A stretch of DNA of 64,000 bases, taken from Thamnaconus septentrionalis. Lineage: Eukaryota; Chordata; Actinopteri; Tetraodontiformes; Monacanthidae. The notes under the pieces were generated by a model. The model worked only from the letters and a program-made list of their open reading frames with translations, did not search any database and was not told the origin of the DNA. This document shows positions 33,961 through 46,500 of this stretch, piece by piece. Where the stretch lies: assembly GCA_009823395.1 (NCBI GenBank), contig CM020510.1, forward strand, positions 15,809,773-15,873,772. The letters are read 5' to 3'. Both the position numbers and the translations under genes were made by a program. The stretch's first letter is position 1. The number at the start of each line of letters is the position of its first letter.

Positions 33961-36900
33961 CTAGAATTTGTTGCATCCTCGACCCATGATTGATTTCTTT
34001 GTGTTCCTCTCTGGTCTCAGCAAGATAATGTAACATTTTGGCCCAAACAGTGCCACCAGGAGGCCAAAGCTGGAAGCTAAAATAGCAAATACCTCCACTG
34101 CATCTGCATATTTACCTGGGGAATTAACATAAGCAGGGACAAAGGCCACCCACACAGCAGAGAAGATCAGCATGCTGAATGTGATGAGCTTGGCCTCATT
34201 AAAGTTGTCAGGAAGATTCCTCGCCAGGAACGCTAACAGGAAGCTAATGATAGCCAGTAATCCAATGTAACCAAGTAGAACGGCAAAACCCAGAGTCGAC
34301 CCAACGACACACTCATAAACTATCTTGTCATTGTGGTATTGTGTGTTTTTATGTGGAGCAGGTGAGGAAGACACAAGCCAAGCAGTGCAGATTGCAGCCT
34401 GGATGGAAGTAAGACCCAGAACTGTCCCTCTCTGCTGCATGGCGCCAAACCACTTCAGACTGGCTCCCCCTCCTGGCTTGGAGGCCTTGAACACAGCCAG
34501 AACCACCATGGTTTTCACCAGGATGCATGAGACACAGAGGACAAAGCTGATGCCAAAGGCTGCATGTCTCAGCTGGCATGTCCACAGTCTGGGGCGGCCA
34601 ATGAAAAGCAGTGAACACAGGAAACATAGCTTGAGTGACGCTAACAGCAGGAAACTGAGCTCTGAGTTGTTGGCTCGGACTATAGGAGTGCTATGGTGAC
34701 AGATGAAGATTCCCAGAACAACAGAAGAGATGAATGTTCCCAGCAAGGAAGCAGCTGTCAAACAGATGCCCAGAGGTTCTTGATAGGAGAGGAACTCTGT
34801 TTTCTTGGGGACACAGTGGTCACGCTGTGGGCTGGACCAGAAGTCCTCTGGACAGCTGATGCACTCCAGTGAATCTACAATACAAACAACCAATACCTTT
34901 TATCATGTATCATTAATTATTTTAACATTGAAGTATTTTATGTTATAATACAGGTCATTGTGAAATGAACAGTCTTCATAATAACCTGTTTCATTGCTTA
35001 TCTTTCCGTCGGAGCAAGGAACACAGTCAAAACAGCACAGAGGTTGGCCCTTTTTTCTGACAACACGGGTACCTGGGCGACAGCTGTCACTGCACACTGA
35101 GAGGGGTGACTGTAAGAGTTACATTATAACTTGTGTTAATGTGTGCTTCTGAGCCCCCCAAAAGAAAATGAATAGTTGAAAGTAAAAAGAAATGTAGGCA
35201 ACCCTTTTCAATTCAAAATTCCAGTAGATCTTGTCTTCACTGATTGTGAGTTCTTCTCCTTTCAAAGCTGACCTTCTGACCTCGCCCACATTCTGAACCT
35301 TTGCTCTTCCGTCGGAGAGCCACGCCCAGTTCATGATATCATATATTGGCATGGCATCGCCAGTCTCATCAAACGAGACTTCATCACCAAACGGTGTGGT
35401 GAAGTTGACTTTTTCCAAGTAATACATGAGCTGCAGATAGTGCACGTTATGTCAGTCACCGGGAATTTCCTGTCACATTGTGTGGATCCACCTGGACTTG
35501 AATATGCTGCTAAGTATAGATATTTGAAGGTAGAACAAAAATGGAGACTTCACACCTGCCATGGTTCCAGCTTTTCCAAAGTTGTACACGTGTTCCCGTG
35601 AAAAGGCCCCCTGCCTGGCACACACTTCAGTAAGTCGTCGAGGGCGTGCGCCAGAGCGTACACCGCCTTGTAAATATTATACTCAGGCCTGAGGTTGGAA
35701 ACATCCAGATATTCTGTCTGTGCTTTCTCCAGATTTTCATCTCCGGTGCACAGTGCCCCCTCATCTTCGACCCAACCTGCTGGTGGTGGATCAAATCTGC
35801 AATGAAATGTATATTCCCAAAACTGTCTAACCTGACGTTTCGGGGGTAAAGGAAGCAAACCAGACCTTTTTTACACATTCTTGTGAACCTTCAGGATTGT
35901 GATTGTTTAAAATAATCAAAACATACCATGCTTGTTCCATATTGTTGGCTCTCATGCTGGTCAGGGTGTAATTTCTGGAGAAAATCACTGAGGCCTGGTA
36001 TTTCTCCTCTGCGGATAGCAATTCCCAGTGTTCCTCCCAAGAAGGGCATTAGGCCGGGAGTTTGGAGGACAGCCGCTGACGTCCAAGCCTCACTGGCTAT
36101 CCACTGCAGGCCTGTCACATTCTGTTTGACAACCTATTTATTGGAGCAGAGCACTTTCTCAGACTGTGGGCAAGTGCATTTTGCAGGTCGTCACAGATGA
36201 ATAAAGAAAAGTCGATCCAAGATTGAAAATGCAATCTAACCTCTTCTATGAGTTGAATCATGTGTATCTGATGTGCAAACACGATTACCACTCGAGCTGT
36301 GGACTTTTCCATCCCTTCCACAATCCGCTTTAGCTCTGCTGGATTGTAACCCCAAGGCAAAATCTCCAAATAAGCCAAACACCCTCCACCAGACTGAATC
36401 AGGTCAGACTGAAAGGATTGGGCAACATGGAGCCCATAATCATCATCGCTGACCAGCAAACCGACCCAGGTCCATCCAAAGTGTTTTAAAATCTGAATCA
36501 TGGCGCGCACCTAATTGAATGTTACAGTTTCACTTGTCAGTCAGTGTACTTTGTCTCCTATATGTCTTATCATAAATCATGGGTGGACAAAGCTTTTGTA
36601 TTTTGAATCTTAAATACACAACTGCATTTTTGGGGAGGTTGATCTTTTCCTTCTTGATTTAGCAGAACTTTTGAAATAAAAAGTCACAACAGCTTTACCT
36701 GAAAAGCATCATTTGGGATTGTTCTAAAGAAGGACGGGTACTTTCTGCGATCACTCAGGCATGAACATGTGGCAAAATAGCTTACCTAAAGAAAAACAGA
36801 ATTGTCTATGTCATGCAAGTCACGGCTTTAAAATATATTGTCAAACATATCTGCTGGAGAAGCTGGAGTTGGGATTTGATACACGTCCATGACTGAAAGC

Positions 36901-37502
36901 TACTCACAATGGGCAATTTGAATAAGCCTATCACATCAGCGGTGGCGATAGAAAACGTTGAGAATGAATCACCCACAATTCCCAAGACTGGAGGGGCTCC
37001 GAAGCAATTGTCCTGAAACGGCACGTCCTGCTCTTGACCAGTGGCCATTGACAAGGCAGCACTGAATCCCATTACGAGCGTTGCACAGTTGTCATAAAGG
37101 CTATATCCAAGAGTCACATTAGGCACCAGATTGGAGTTTTTGTTAATCTCATCAACAGCGAAAGCCATGGTCATAGCATGCCTGAAACCTGGTGGGTCAA
37201 AGCTGAAAAAAGATATGTATAAAAAATGTACATAATCTGCAAATATTTAAACTTGTGTTACATGAGTGTGAAACTTACCCCTGGCATCTGAGGTGCTCTG
37301 GCTCGGAAGTGAATGTCATCTCTGGGAAAACAGAGGTATAGTGGACTTCAAACAACCCACCCAGGATCACATCACCTGGTTTGTGCATCCCATTTAGATG
37401 GAACTGCCGTCTCAATTTGCACGATGTTGGGGCAGTAGCCGGTGCTGCAAAGAATTTCAAGTTCACACATAGGAATGAGAATATGTTTAAAAATGACCCC
37501 AT
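33961..37502 (-). CDS. Gene 8: intact V2R/OlfC-type olfactory receptor (874 aa)
   Basis: Nine exons: 37,279-37,502; 36,908-37,202; 36,699-36,785; 36,241-36,510; 35,927-36,133; 35,556-35,831; 35,203-35,430; 34,986-35,109; 33,961-34,874. The total is 2,625 nt, exactly 875 codons with stop. Residues 1 to about 25 form the signal peptide and about 26-529 the Venus-flytrap domain. Its GDSFST (exon 2), [10 protein letters not shown] and IPND (exon 3a), DDDYG (3b) and ASEAW (3c) align with the amino-acid-binding positions of the calcium-sensing receptor. Residues 530-571 are the cysteine-rich linker and the rest is the 7TM domain. The family signals through G proteins at the plasma membrane of olfactory neurons. 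Its LBD is clearly different from neighbouring genes, yet its 7TM exon is nearly identical to theirs, which suggests conversion. An upstream in-frame ATG near 37,571 is less likely because it lacks a leader. Confidence 0.95.
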
Positions 37503-38109
37503 CGCTCCGATTCTTCCTGCCCCCTTTGTGCTCAGACACAACTTCTCAGGTGCGTATACAACCAAAATCATCCCCTTAGGTGGTTTTCGTCATAATATGT
37601 AACACCAATCAACACAAGGCCAGTCTCATGGGGGCACAGAAAACAAAATAGATGACAGGCCCACTGTACAAATTAATGTTGGAAATTATATTCATTTTTT
37701 TCCCCTAAAACCACAAATTGACTATGATTATGTATAGCTCATCTTTGTTTTTGAGATGAAATTGAGATGTACTTTGCAAGACTGACTGCTTTTACCCCAG
37801 CGAGAAAAACATTTTGAGGAAGTGATTTCCATGTAAGGACAGGGAATATGCTGAAGGTGGTGTTTTGTGCTGCTGGCCCTTGACACATGCTGGTTGGCAC
37901 ACACCTTGATATCAGTCATCTACTATGGAATTTGCTTCAGAATTATGATCATAATCTGAGGAAACCACTTCCCCTTCGCTACCTATCTGGTTTCCATAAG
38001 CTTGACCTGATGCTGCAGATGTTTGCAATGCAGAGAATAAAAAAATAATGGAAAAAGCAGGAGCATGGAGCAGACAGCTGCTCTGTACTTGGGTTATAAC
38101 ATTGTAACA

Positions 38110-38176
<67 letters not shown>

Positions 38177-38736
38177 TTCGATCTTATATCACTGCTTTGA
38201 TATGAAATGTATATGTGGGTGCATTTGATAAAATGTCTCCTTTCATATGACACAGCGCATACATACACACTGCAAGTTCTGAAACTGGCCACTAAGTGGC
38301 AATAGCCAATATAACAGTGACAACAAGGGAAGAACTCTCAGAGCATCAGAGTTTATCTGGTAGCAAAGCAAAAGTTAGGCCATGCCCTTTGCAATAAAGA
38401 AGAAGAGTATCAGATGGCAAGCATTGACAAATCAGAATCATATAAATAAGGTAAAACAAAACTGAGAACTTAAGTTTGAAAAATTATTTTAGAGTTTTAT
38501 TCCATTATATACTAGTATTGAACTAAATGTTAAAACAGACAACATTGAATATCAATAATATCAAGGAGTATAGCCAACAGGATAATTACAGAAGCATATT
38601 AAAAACATGAAAATGCATCTAGTATTTTGGACAATGAAAACTTTATTATTTGCTGATTTTAACAACTTGGTTACTTAAACTGCAGAGTGAACGCTGAATT
38701 CAATGCAGAAAAATGCATTCTGAATATTTGCAAATG
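37503..38736. other. Spacer between the two subfamilies
   Basis: No exon is recognised in 1.2 kb. It marks the border between subfamily I and subfamily II and contains a long TG microsatellite. Confidence 0.6.
38111..38177. repeat. (TG)n microsatellite
   Basis: An almost perfect TG dinucleotide run of about 60 bases, with one TA interruption near its end. Confidence 0.95.
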
Positions 38737-41700
38737 TCATTTGTGTTTATACATTAAATGTTTCTTACTATTCTTCTCTGGCTTAAACACTATAATGAAG
38801 CACTTTGGAGCAAATATGCAAAGTATTAGCCCAAAACTGGAGGCCAAAATGGCAAAGATCTCCACAGCCACAGTAAACTTTCCAGGAGAGCTGATATATG
38901 CTGGGATAAATGTGATCCACACAGCACAGAATATCAGCATGCTGAAGGTGATGAACTTGGCTTCATTAAAATTATCTGGGAGTTTCCGAGCCAGGACTGC
39001 CAAGACCAAGCAAAACACAGCTAGTAGGCCAATGTAGCCCAGAACGGCCCAGAACCCAATAGCTGAGCCTAATGCACACTCCAGAATGATTCTCCTCTTG
39101 TATATGGTCAGATTTCTCATTGGAAAAGGGGGACTGAGAACCAACCAAAGTGTACAAATTAACACTTGTATAGATGTGAAGGACACAACTGTAATCCTCT
39201 GCTGTGGAGGACCAAACCATTTCATGACATTACTGCCAGGAAGTGTTGCTCTGAAGGCCATGAGCACAACGATTGTTTTTCCCAGAACACAAGAGATGCA
39301 GAGGACGAAGGTGATGCCGAACGCTGTGTGTCGCAGCATGCAGGACCACTGGGACGGAGCTCCAATGAAGGTCAGCGAACACAAGAAACACAAAGTGAGG
39401 GAGAAGAGAAGCAGGAAGCTCAGCTCAGAGTTGTTGGCTCTGACAATAGGAGAGTTTCTATGGCGGAAGAACACTGCAGCTGTTACAATGGCCAGGCAGG
39501 CACCACCAACTGAGAATGCTGCCAAGATGATTCCCAGGACCTCATGGAAGGAGAGATACTCAACAGGCTTTGGGAGACAAGTGTCTCTTTGTGCATTTGG
39601 CCAGAACTCCTCAGGACATGGAACACAGTCAGGGGAATCTGAAAAGGCAGAGAAAGTATTTAGATATTGCGCATGTCATATAGTAGTTATGTTATAGTTA
39701 TAGTTATATTTTAGGTAAATAACAACAGGTACCTGTAACATTGCTAATCTCCCCTTCTGGACACTGTATACAGTCATAACAGCAGGTGGGTTTTCCTTTC
39801 TGCAGCATTTTCCGAGTTCCTGGAGGACAGCTGTTGCTGCACACTGACACAGGAAACTGAAAGGAAAGCAAGCATTTACGGTGTTTCATGTCTTTCCAGT
39901 CTATTTTAAATAATGAAACTCGGTCTCTTTATTTGACCTGTGTGCTTCCATCCATCCAGGTGATGTTCCTGTGGATATGGAACTCTTGGCCCTCTGGCAG
40001 TGAGGCATCGTAGAGCCCTACAGCCACCAGCTCACTGGTGCCACTCTCTCCTTTTTTCCAGTTAACAAGTTCATACCTGGCCACAGGATCTCCATTTACA
40101 TCAAAGGACACATCATAACCATTCTGGGTAAAATTGACTTTCTTCAACTGAGTGAGAACCTGAAATGAGAGTTTTCAGTACAACAATAACAATGTATTGA
40201 AAAAGCACGACATTCACAGGCTCATTTCCACTGACCTCTTTGGCCTTTAACTGGGTGTTTTTGTCACAATGAAGAGTAGAATTTGTGTTCTGACACATGG
40301 CATTATGAATAGCATGTGCTATTGCATACACAGCCTTGTACACCATGTTAGTAATTCGAAACTGGGATGTGTCCGTGTAGGGGCTCTGGAGAGTCTTTAT
40401 GTCTTCTGATCCATCACACACACGCTTGTCTGTGGTAGAATGACATGTACAAAGCCTTATTTTATGTATGCCTCTATTGAGTTAGTCTAAAATAAAGTAA
40501 AATGCTTTTGATTGTCAAGATTAAATGAAAGATTTTTTTTATATAATTGTTATTATTGGGTAATGTGATTTTGAAACTGTATGTCATCGAGTTCATTGTG
40601 CTATTTAACTTCTGCAGTCAAGTTAAAAACAATTTCCTTAGACAACAAAAAAAAGAACAAACTTGATGTTAACAGACCAAGAAGTATGATCATCGAAACA
40701 GATCAACCTTCTGTTCATTTTTGTTTTCTTTTTTAAACAAACGTGGGATATTTCAATGGTGTTCATATGTCTTCAGTTTCTTAGATATATTTATAGTCAG
40801 GTTACCCTCTCCAAACAAATCTGTTTACTATAAATACTTTCATTAACACTGAAAGAGAGGTAAAAATAACCATTATGTAAATAGTAAAAGCAAACTGAAA
40901 ATGAATAAAAGTGGCATTCTCACGTTTTCCCAGTTTACAGTCAAATGAATCCTCCCAGAACTCAGTGAGCACCGGTGAGGAAGCTGCTAAAGTGGGAGAG
41001 AGGTCCAGCAGAAACTCTCTCAGACTAGGGATGACAGATTGCTGAATGCCAAACCCTATGGCCCCAGCACAGAAGTTGAACTTTCGCATGTCTGGGTTTG
41101 TTACCCAGGCCTCACTGCCAATCCATTGGCGGGGTGACGATGGCTTATGCGACAGCTCCTTTAATAGTATTTTTAGGTCCCCAGCGGTGGCAAATGCAAT
41201 TATAACTGTAGCTGTTGATCTGTGAACATATTAAATTACATATTATTATGTCAATCTTTTCATCTGATTCTCAAATTCATTTGCACAGATGTTGATTGAG
41301 AGACCTGCGGATGACTTCAGCTACTTTCTGGATCCTACTGTGTGGGTTGGTCCGGTAGAAAGACTCAGAGTATTCCACACAGATCCCCACCTTCTTTGCT
41401 GCCTTGAGGAAGGAAGCCATGCCATTATTGCCATAGTCTGAATCTGAATGTATTGCACCGATCCAGGTCCAGCCAAAGTGTTTGACCAGTTTGGCCAGTG
41501 CATCAGCCTGAAACTGGTCACTGGGGATGGTTCTGAAGAAGGTTGGATACTGCTGCTTATCAGACAGGCAAGCACAAGTGGAAAAGTGGCTCACCTGAAA
41601 GACACAATGCATATTTTACAAATGACAGGTAATATTTTAGTACTGGTAAAAATTAAATTCAATTACTTGAAAAAAAGATTGTATTTACAAGTGGAATGTT

Positions 41701-42571
41701 GAATGATCCAATGACTCGTGACATGCTGATGGATGGAGTGGATCCGGACTCGCCGACGATAGCCACCACTGCACCAGACTGTGAACAGTTGTCACTGGTG
41801 TGAAACACTGGGTGGCGACCATTCAGGAGCTGGAAGGCCATTTGCACTGCAAGAGGCACTGCAGCACACGAGTCATGGATCTGATAACCAAGTGTGACTC
41901 CTGGGAGAAGCTCCGTACTGTTGTTAATCTCTTCTATGGCAAAGACCATTGCATGTGACAGTCGAAGCTCCCTGGAGTCAATGCTGCACACGATTTGACA
42001 GAAGCGATAGAAAAGCCCGAAAATGTTCATTGTACAGCAGGTCCATTTTCACTGGATGTCATTATTAAAAATTGTAAGCATGGTCCATGAAAAACAGCCA
42101 TTTTTCTATGGTTAAAAGTGATCTCTGGAAAAGGTTTAGGTAAGTTTTAATAACCTTGAATGATGTTAAATCTAAATGCTTTACAAGAAATACACATCCG
42201 AATACACGATGAATAAAACAGCAATATGTTGCATTTTGTCTGTGTTTCCCTTTTACTGACCTCCCTGTGCACCTTGATGGCTCAGGTCTGGTGGTGTATT
42301 CATGCTTCATCTCCTCTCTGTAGTGGTGTATAGAGAAAACGCCTCCAATTATGTAGTCTCCAGCCATTGCAAATGCAGGTTCACGGGCTGAGCCCTGAAG
42401 CTCACATTTCAGAGAAAAACCATCCGCTCTGACAAAGGGAGCAGCTTTATCCCCTTCTAGCCCTTGCTGCTGTGTCAGAGGAGTCCCAGGAACATTTGTG
42501 GCGAGCAGAGAGTTCAGTGTACACTCAATCAGAGACATGATCAGGGAAATATGAAGAGCGGAGACCTCCAT
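38737..42571 (-). CDS. Gene 9: intact V2R/OlfC-type receptor, subfamily II (877 aa)
   Basis: Eight exons: 42,261-42,571; 41,689-41,983; 41,305-41,594; 40,924-41,219; 40,236-40,429; 39,938-40,159; 39,733-39,856; 38,737-39,638. The sum of 2,634 nt gives 878 codons with stop. The leader begins [16 protein letters not shown]. The LBD carries GESGST (exon 2), [13 protein letters not shown] and DSDYG (exon 3ab) and GSEAW (exon 3c). The cysteine-rich exon reads [20 protein letters not shown]. The 7TM exon has [13 protein letters not shown] and [11 protein letters not shown]. It is the most diverged member of subfamily II: exon 3d starts at its own acceptor (CACAG before ACAAGCG) and its exon 4 donor differs from those of genes 11 and 12. 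Introns are 83-494 nt, the longest between 3c and 3d. No lesion was found. Confidence 0.95.
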
Positions 42572-43554
42572 CCTACCTGTGTTGAAGGGCGACCTGCACA
42601 GAGGTTTATACAGATGTTTGAAGAGGTTTGTCTCAGAGTACGTCATCTCAGTGTTTAGGTTGGGAAGGGGGCATGACATTGTGTTTGATTGGATGCATGT
42701 TATCAACATTACCTCACAGGATGTCATCTTTAACAACACATTTGCAAATGTATGCTTAAACCTTCAACCTTACAGTTTTGTTCAGAGTAAATAAAGAAAT
42801 ACAGAAATACATCTACAGTAATAAAATAATCTTGAATTTCGATTAAATTTTTTAAAATTCACTTTAATTTTACATTAGAGATTGTATATTTTTATTTTCA
42901 TTTGTCTTTATAGTTTTCATTCATTTATTCATCATTAGTTTTTAACAGAAATGTGAAGTGTCTTTGGCCATAGACATCTGATATTTCTGTTTTTGTTCAG
43001 TGTTGCACATACAATCAATTAATTGTAGTTACTTCAAAAACAACACCAACACCAACAATACCATTCTGAGTTTTATTTTGAAGGTAGTAACAAGTAAGAT
43101 AGACACATTCCTAAATATAGGTGGCGATAATGGTGTGCAATCGTAACTGATGCCAAGCATTTCAGCGCAAGAAAGAAGAAACACAAAGCTTGATTTAGAA
43201 CGCTACAATGCTTAATATGCTATTAATGACTAGAGCATCTCAGTTGCACTTTTTTCTTTGTGATTTACCTGGTAAAATTTATTTGTTTTAATTGACTTGA
43301 AGGGGGAAAGAAAATGATGTTATGTCTCTCATGGGTTGTCAAATTCATTGTCTCAATAAAGTTGACAACACTAAAGCCACTGTTAATCAAGAATAATGGA
43401 ATCTCAAATCTCCAGACTTAAACCAAAACATTGGTAGTAATGGTGATGCCAGTGGTTTTAAAAATAGGTTAAAAATAGTTAAATGTATTAAATTACCTTA
43501 AATTTGAAAATATTTTATGTCAATATTGTCTGTCAAATTCAAAATCTGTCATAA
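42572..43554. other. Spacer between genes 9 and 10
   Basis: AT-rich non-coding sequence without a recognised repeat. Confidence 0.5.
42604..42613 (-). promoter_or_regulatory. Candidate TATA box of gene 9
   Basis: Minus-strand CTGTATAAAC, 33-42 bases upstream of the ATG. Genes 10-12 have CTATATAAAC at the same distance. Confidence 0.45.
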
Positions 43555-46500
43555 TTAACTTTTGCCCATTAAACATTTCTTACTATTTTTCTCTGGCTTC
43601 AACACTATAATGAAGCACTTTGGAGCAAATATGCAGAGAAGTAGCCCAAAACTGGAGGCCAAAATGGCAAAGATCTCCACAGCCACAGTAAACTTTCCAG
43701 GAGAGCTGACATATGCTGGGATAAATGTGATCCACACAGCGCAGAATATCAGCATGCTGAAGGTGATGAACTTGGCTTCATTAAAATTATCTGGGAGTTT
43801 CCGAGCCAGGACTGCCAAGACCAAGCAAAACACAGCTAGTAGGCCAATGTAGCCCAGAACGGCCCAGAACCCAATAGCTGAGCCTAATGCACACTCCAGA
43901 ATGATTCTCTTCTTATATATAGTCAGATTTCTCATTGGAAAAGGGGGACTGAGAATCAACCAAAGTGTACAAATTAACATTTGTATAAATGTGAAGGACA
44001 CAACTGTAATCCTCTGCTGTGGAGGACCAAACCATTTCATGACATTACTGCCAGGAAGTGTTGATCTGAAGGCCATAAGCACAACTATTGTTTTTCCCAG
44101 AACACAAGAGATGCAGAGGACGAAGGTGATGCCGAACGCTGTGTGTCGCAGCATGCAGGACCACTGGGACGGAGCTCCAATGAAGGTCAGCGAACACAAG
44201 AAACACAAAGTGAGGGAGAAGAGAAGCAGGAAGCTCAGCTCAGAGTTGTTGGCTCTGACAATAGGAGAGTTTCTATGGCGGAAGAACACTGCTGCTGTTC
44301 CAATGGCCAGGCAGGCACCACCAACTGAGAATGCTGCCAAGATGATTCCCAAGACCTCATGGAAGGAGAGATACTCAACAGGCTTTGGGAGACAAGTGTC
44401 TCTTTGTGCATTTGGCCAGAACTCCTCAGGACATGGAACACAGTCAGGGGAATCTGAAAAGGCAGAGAAAGTATTTAGTTATCATGCTTGTGCTATAGTA
44501 GTTATCAAGAAGACATAACAACAGGTACCTGTAACATTGCTAATCTCCCCTTCTGGACACTGTATACAGTCATAACAGCAGGTGGGTTTTCCTTTCTGCA
44601 GCATTTTCCGAGTTCCTGGAGGACAGCTGTTGCTGCACGCTGACACAGGAACCTGCCACGTGGAATTAGAAAAGGAAGCATTCAGCGTTTTTGTTTCTTT
44701 CAAGTCTATTTTAAATAATGCAACCAGTCTCCTTATATGACCTTTGTGCTTCCATCCATCCAGGTGATGTTCCTGTGGATATGGAACTCTTGGCCCTCTG
44801 GCATTGAGGCATCGTAGAGCCCTACAGCCACCAGCTCAATTTTGCCACTCTCACTTTTTTTCCAGTTAACAAGCTCATACCTGGCCACAGGATCTCCATT
44901 TACATCAAATGACACATCATAACCATTCTGGGTGAAATTTACTTTCTTCAGCTGAGTGAGAACCTGGGACAAGAGAGTGAAGACAGCAATGATGATTAAA
45001 CTTGGCTTGGATTTCCATGACAGATTTGGAGAAAACATGAATTATTTTTTTTTAAAAATGGAAGTAAAAGAGACACATGAAAATTACTACATTTTCATTA
45101 AGTGCCTCATTGCACAAAAACAGTCCATCAGGTCATTCAAAGGTACATGGAGGTGGATGTTGTGAATTTGTACAAGCATAGTCAAAGCTGATAACCACAG
45201 GAATAAATGATCTATTTGACCCTACTACCATTGTGAGGTAACAGATTGTGTATTTACCCTAATTGTGGCCTGAACATTGATTTGCACTGCAAAGGATGGC
45301 TTGGATCAGCCAAGACTGATGTCTTCAGGGACCAGACCTTCTGGTGTACCCTTCAATTTTACTGCACTGCTGATTCTGGAAACCATGCTCTGTCATTTGT
45401 GCTTAAAAGTCTTGTGAAAAGCTTTATTATTTTTTTTCTCCTTGTGATTTTTAATCTCTCACCAACAAGAGAATGCACATGTCATGGGACATCATGTGAC
45501 CGACATTTTTCACTTGTGTGTGTTATGTGGAAAGGGATTTGAATTTGATTTGTCTTACCTGTTTTGGCTTTAGCTTAATATATTTGTCACACTGAGTTGT
45601 GGAATTTGTTTTTTGACAAATGGCATTATGAATAGCATGTGCTATTGCATACACAGCCTTGTACACCATGGTAGTGCCTCTGAACTGGGATGTGCCAGTG
45701 TACCAGATCTGAAGAGCTTCTATGTCTTCAGATCCATTGCATGCTCGATCCTTTGGGGCTGAGGTTGAAAATACAAAGAGATGCAACTTTTGATATTTTG
45801 GTTGGATTTATTTTTCTTTACTTAAACAGCCTACCATTAAGATGAGCATTTCACAACAGAGTGTGAAACGGCTACAATGAGATTAGCACCTCCAAATCTG
45901 AGACCATAGTCCTCAGATGGAAAAAAGTGGATTACTCAGTCCAAGTCGGGAGGAAAGTCGAACTCCAAGTGCAAGAGTCCAAATATCTCAGGGCCTTATT
46001 CACGAGGAGGGGTTGAATAGACAGGGAGATTGACAGAAGGATTGGAGCAGCGTCCGCAGTGCTGCAGCAGCTAAACCAATCCGTCGTGGCCAAGTAGGAG
46101 CTGAACCACAAGACAAAGCTTTCTATATACTTGTCAATGCACCTCCCCACTCTCACCTGTGGTCATGAGCTTTATGTTATGACTGAAAGAAAAAGATTGC
46201 AGATGCAAACGGCTGAATTTAGTTTCCTTCGCAGTGTGGCCAGGTAATTCTCTGAAGGAGAGGGTGACAAGTTTGGTCATCTGGGAGAACCTTGGAATCA
46301 AGCCACTGCTCCTCCGCATTGAGAGAAGCCAGTTGAGGTGGCTGGGGCATCCGATTAGGATACCTCTAGGAGCCTCCCTGGGGATGACCATTGACACATT
46401 GGATGGGCGATGTCTGCCGGCTGGCCTGGGAACACCTTGGGACGCCCCTGGTAGAGCTAGTGAAAATGGCTGGGGAGAGGGCAGTTTGAGCTTCCCTGTT

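Noticed and set aside
39086..39697. Long plus-strand open frames opposite 7TM exons (also near 43,901, 49,461, 54,603, 59,894 and 3,598)
   Set aside because: They are exact antisense shadows of the strongly conserved 7TM exons, recur in every copy, and resemble no known protein.
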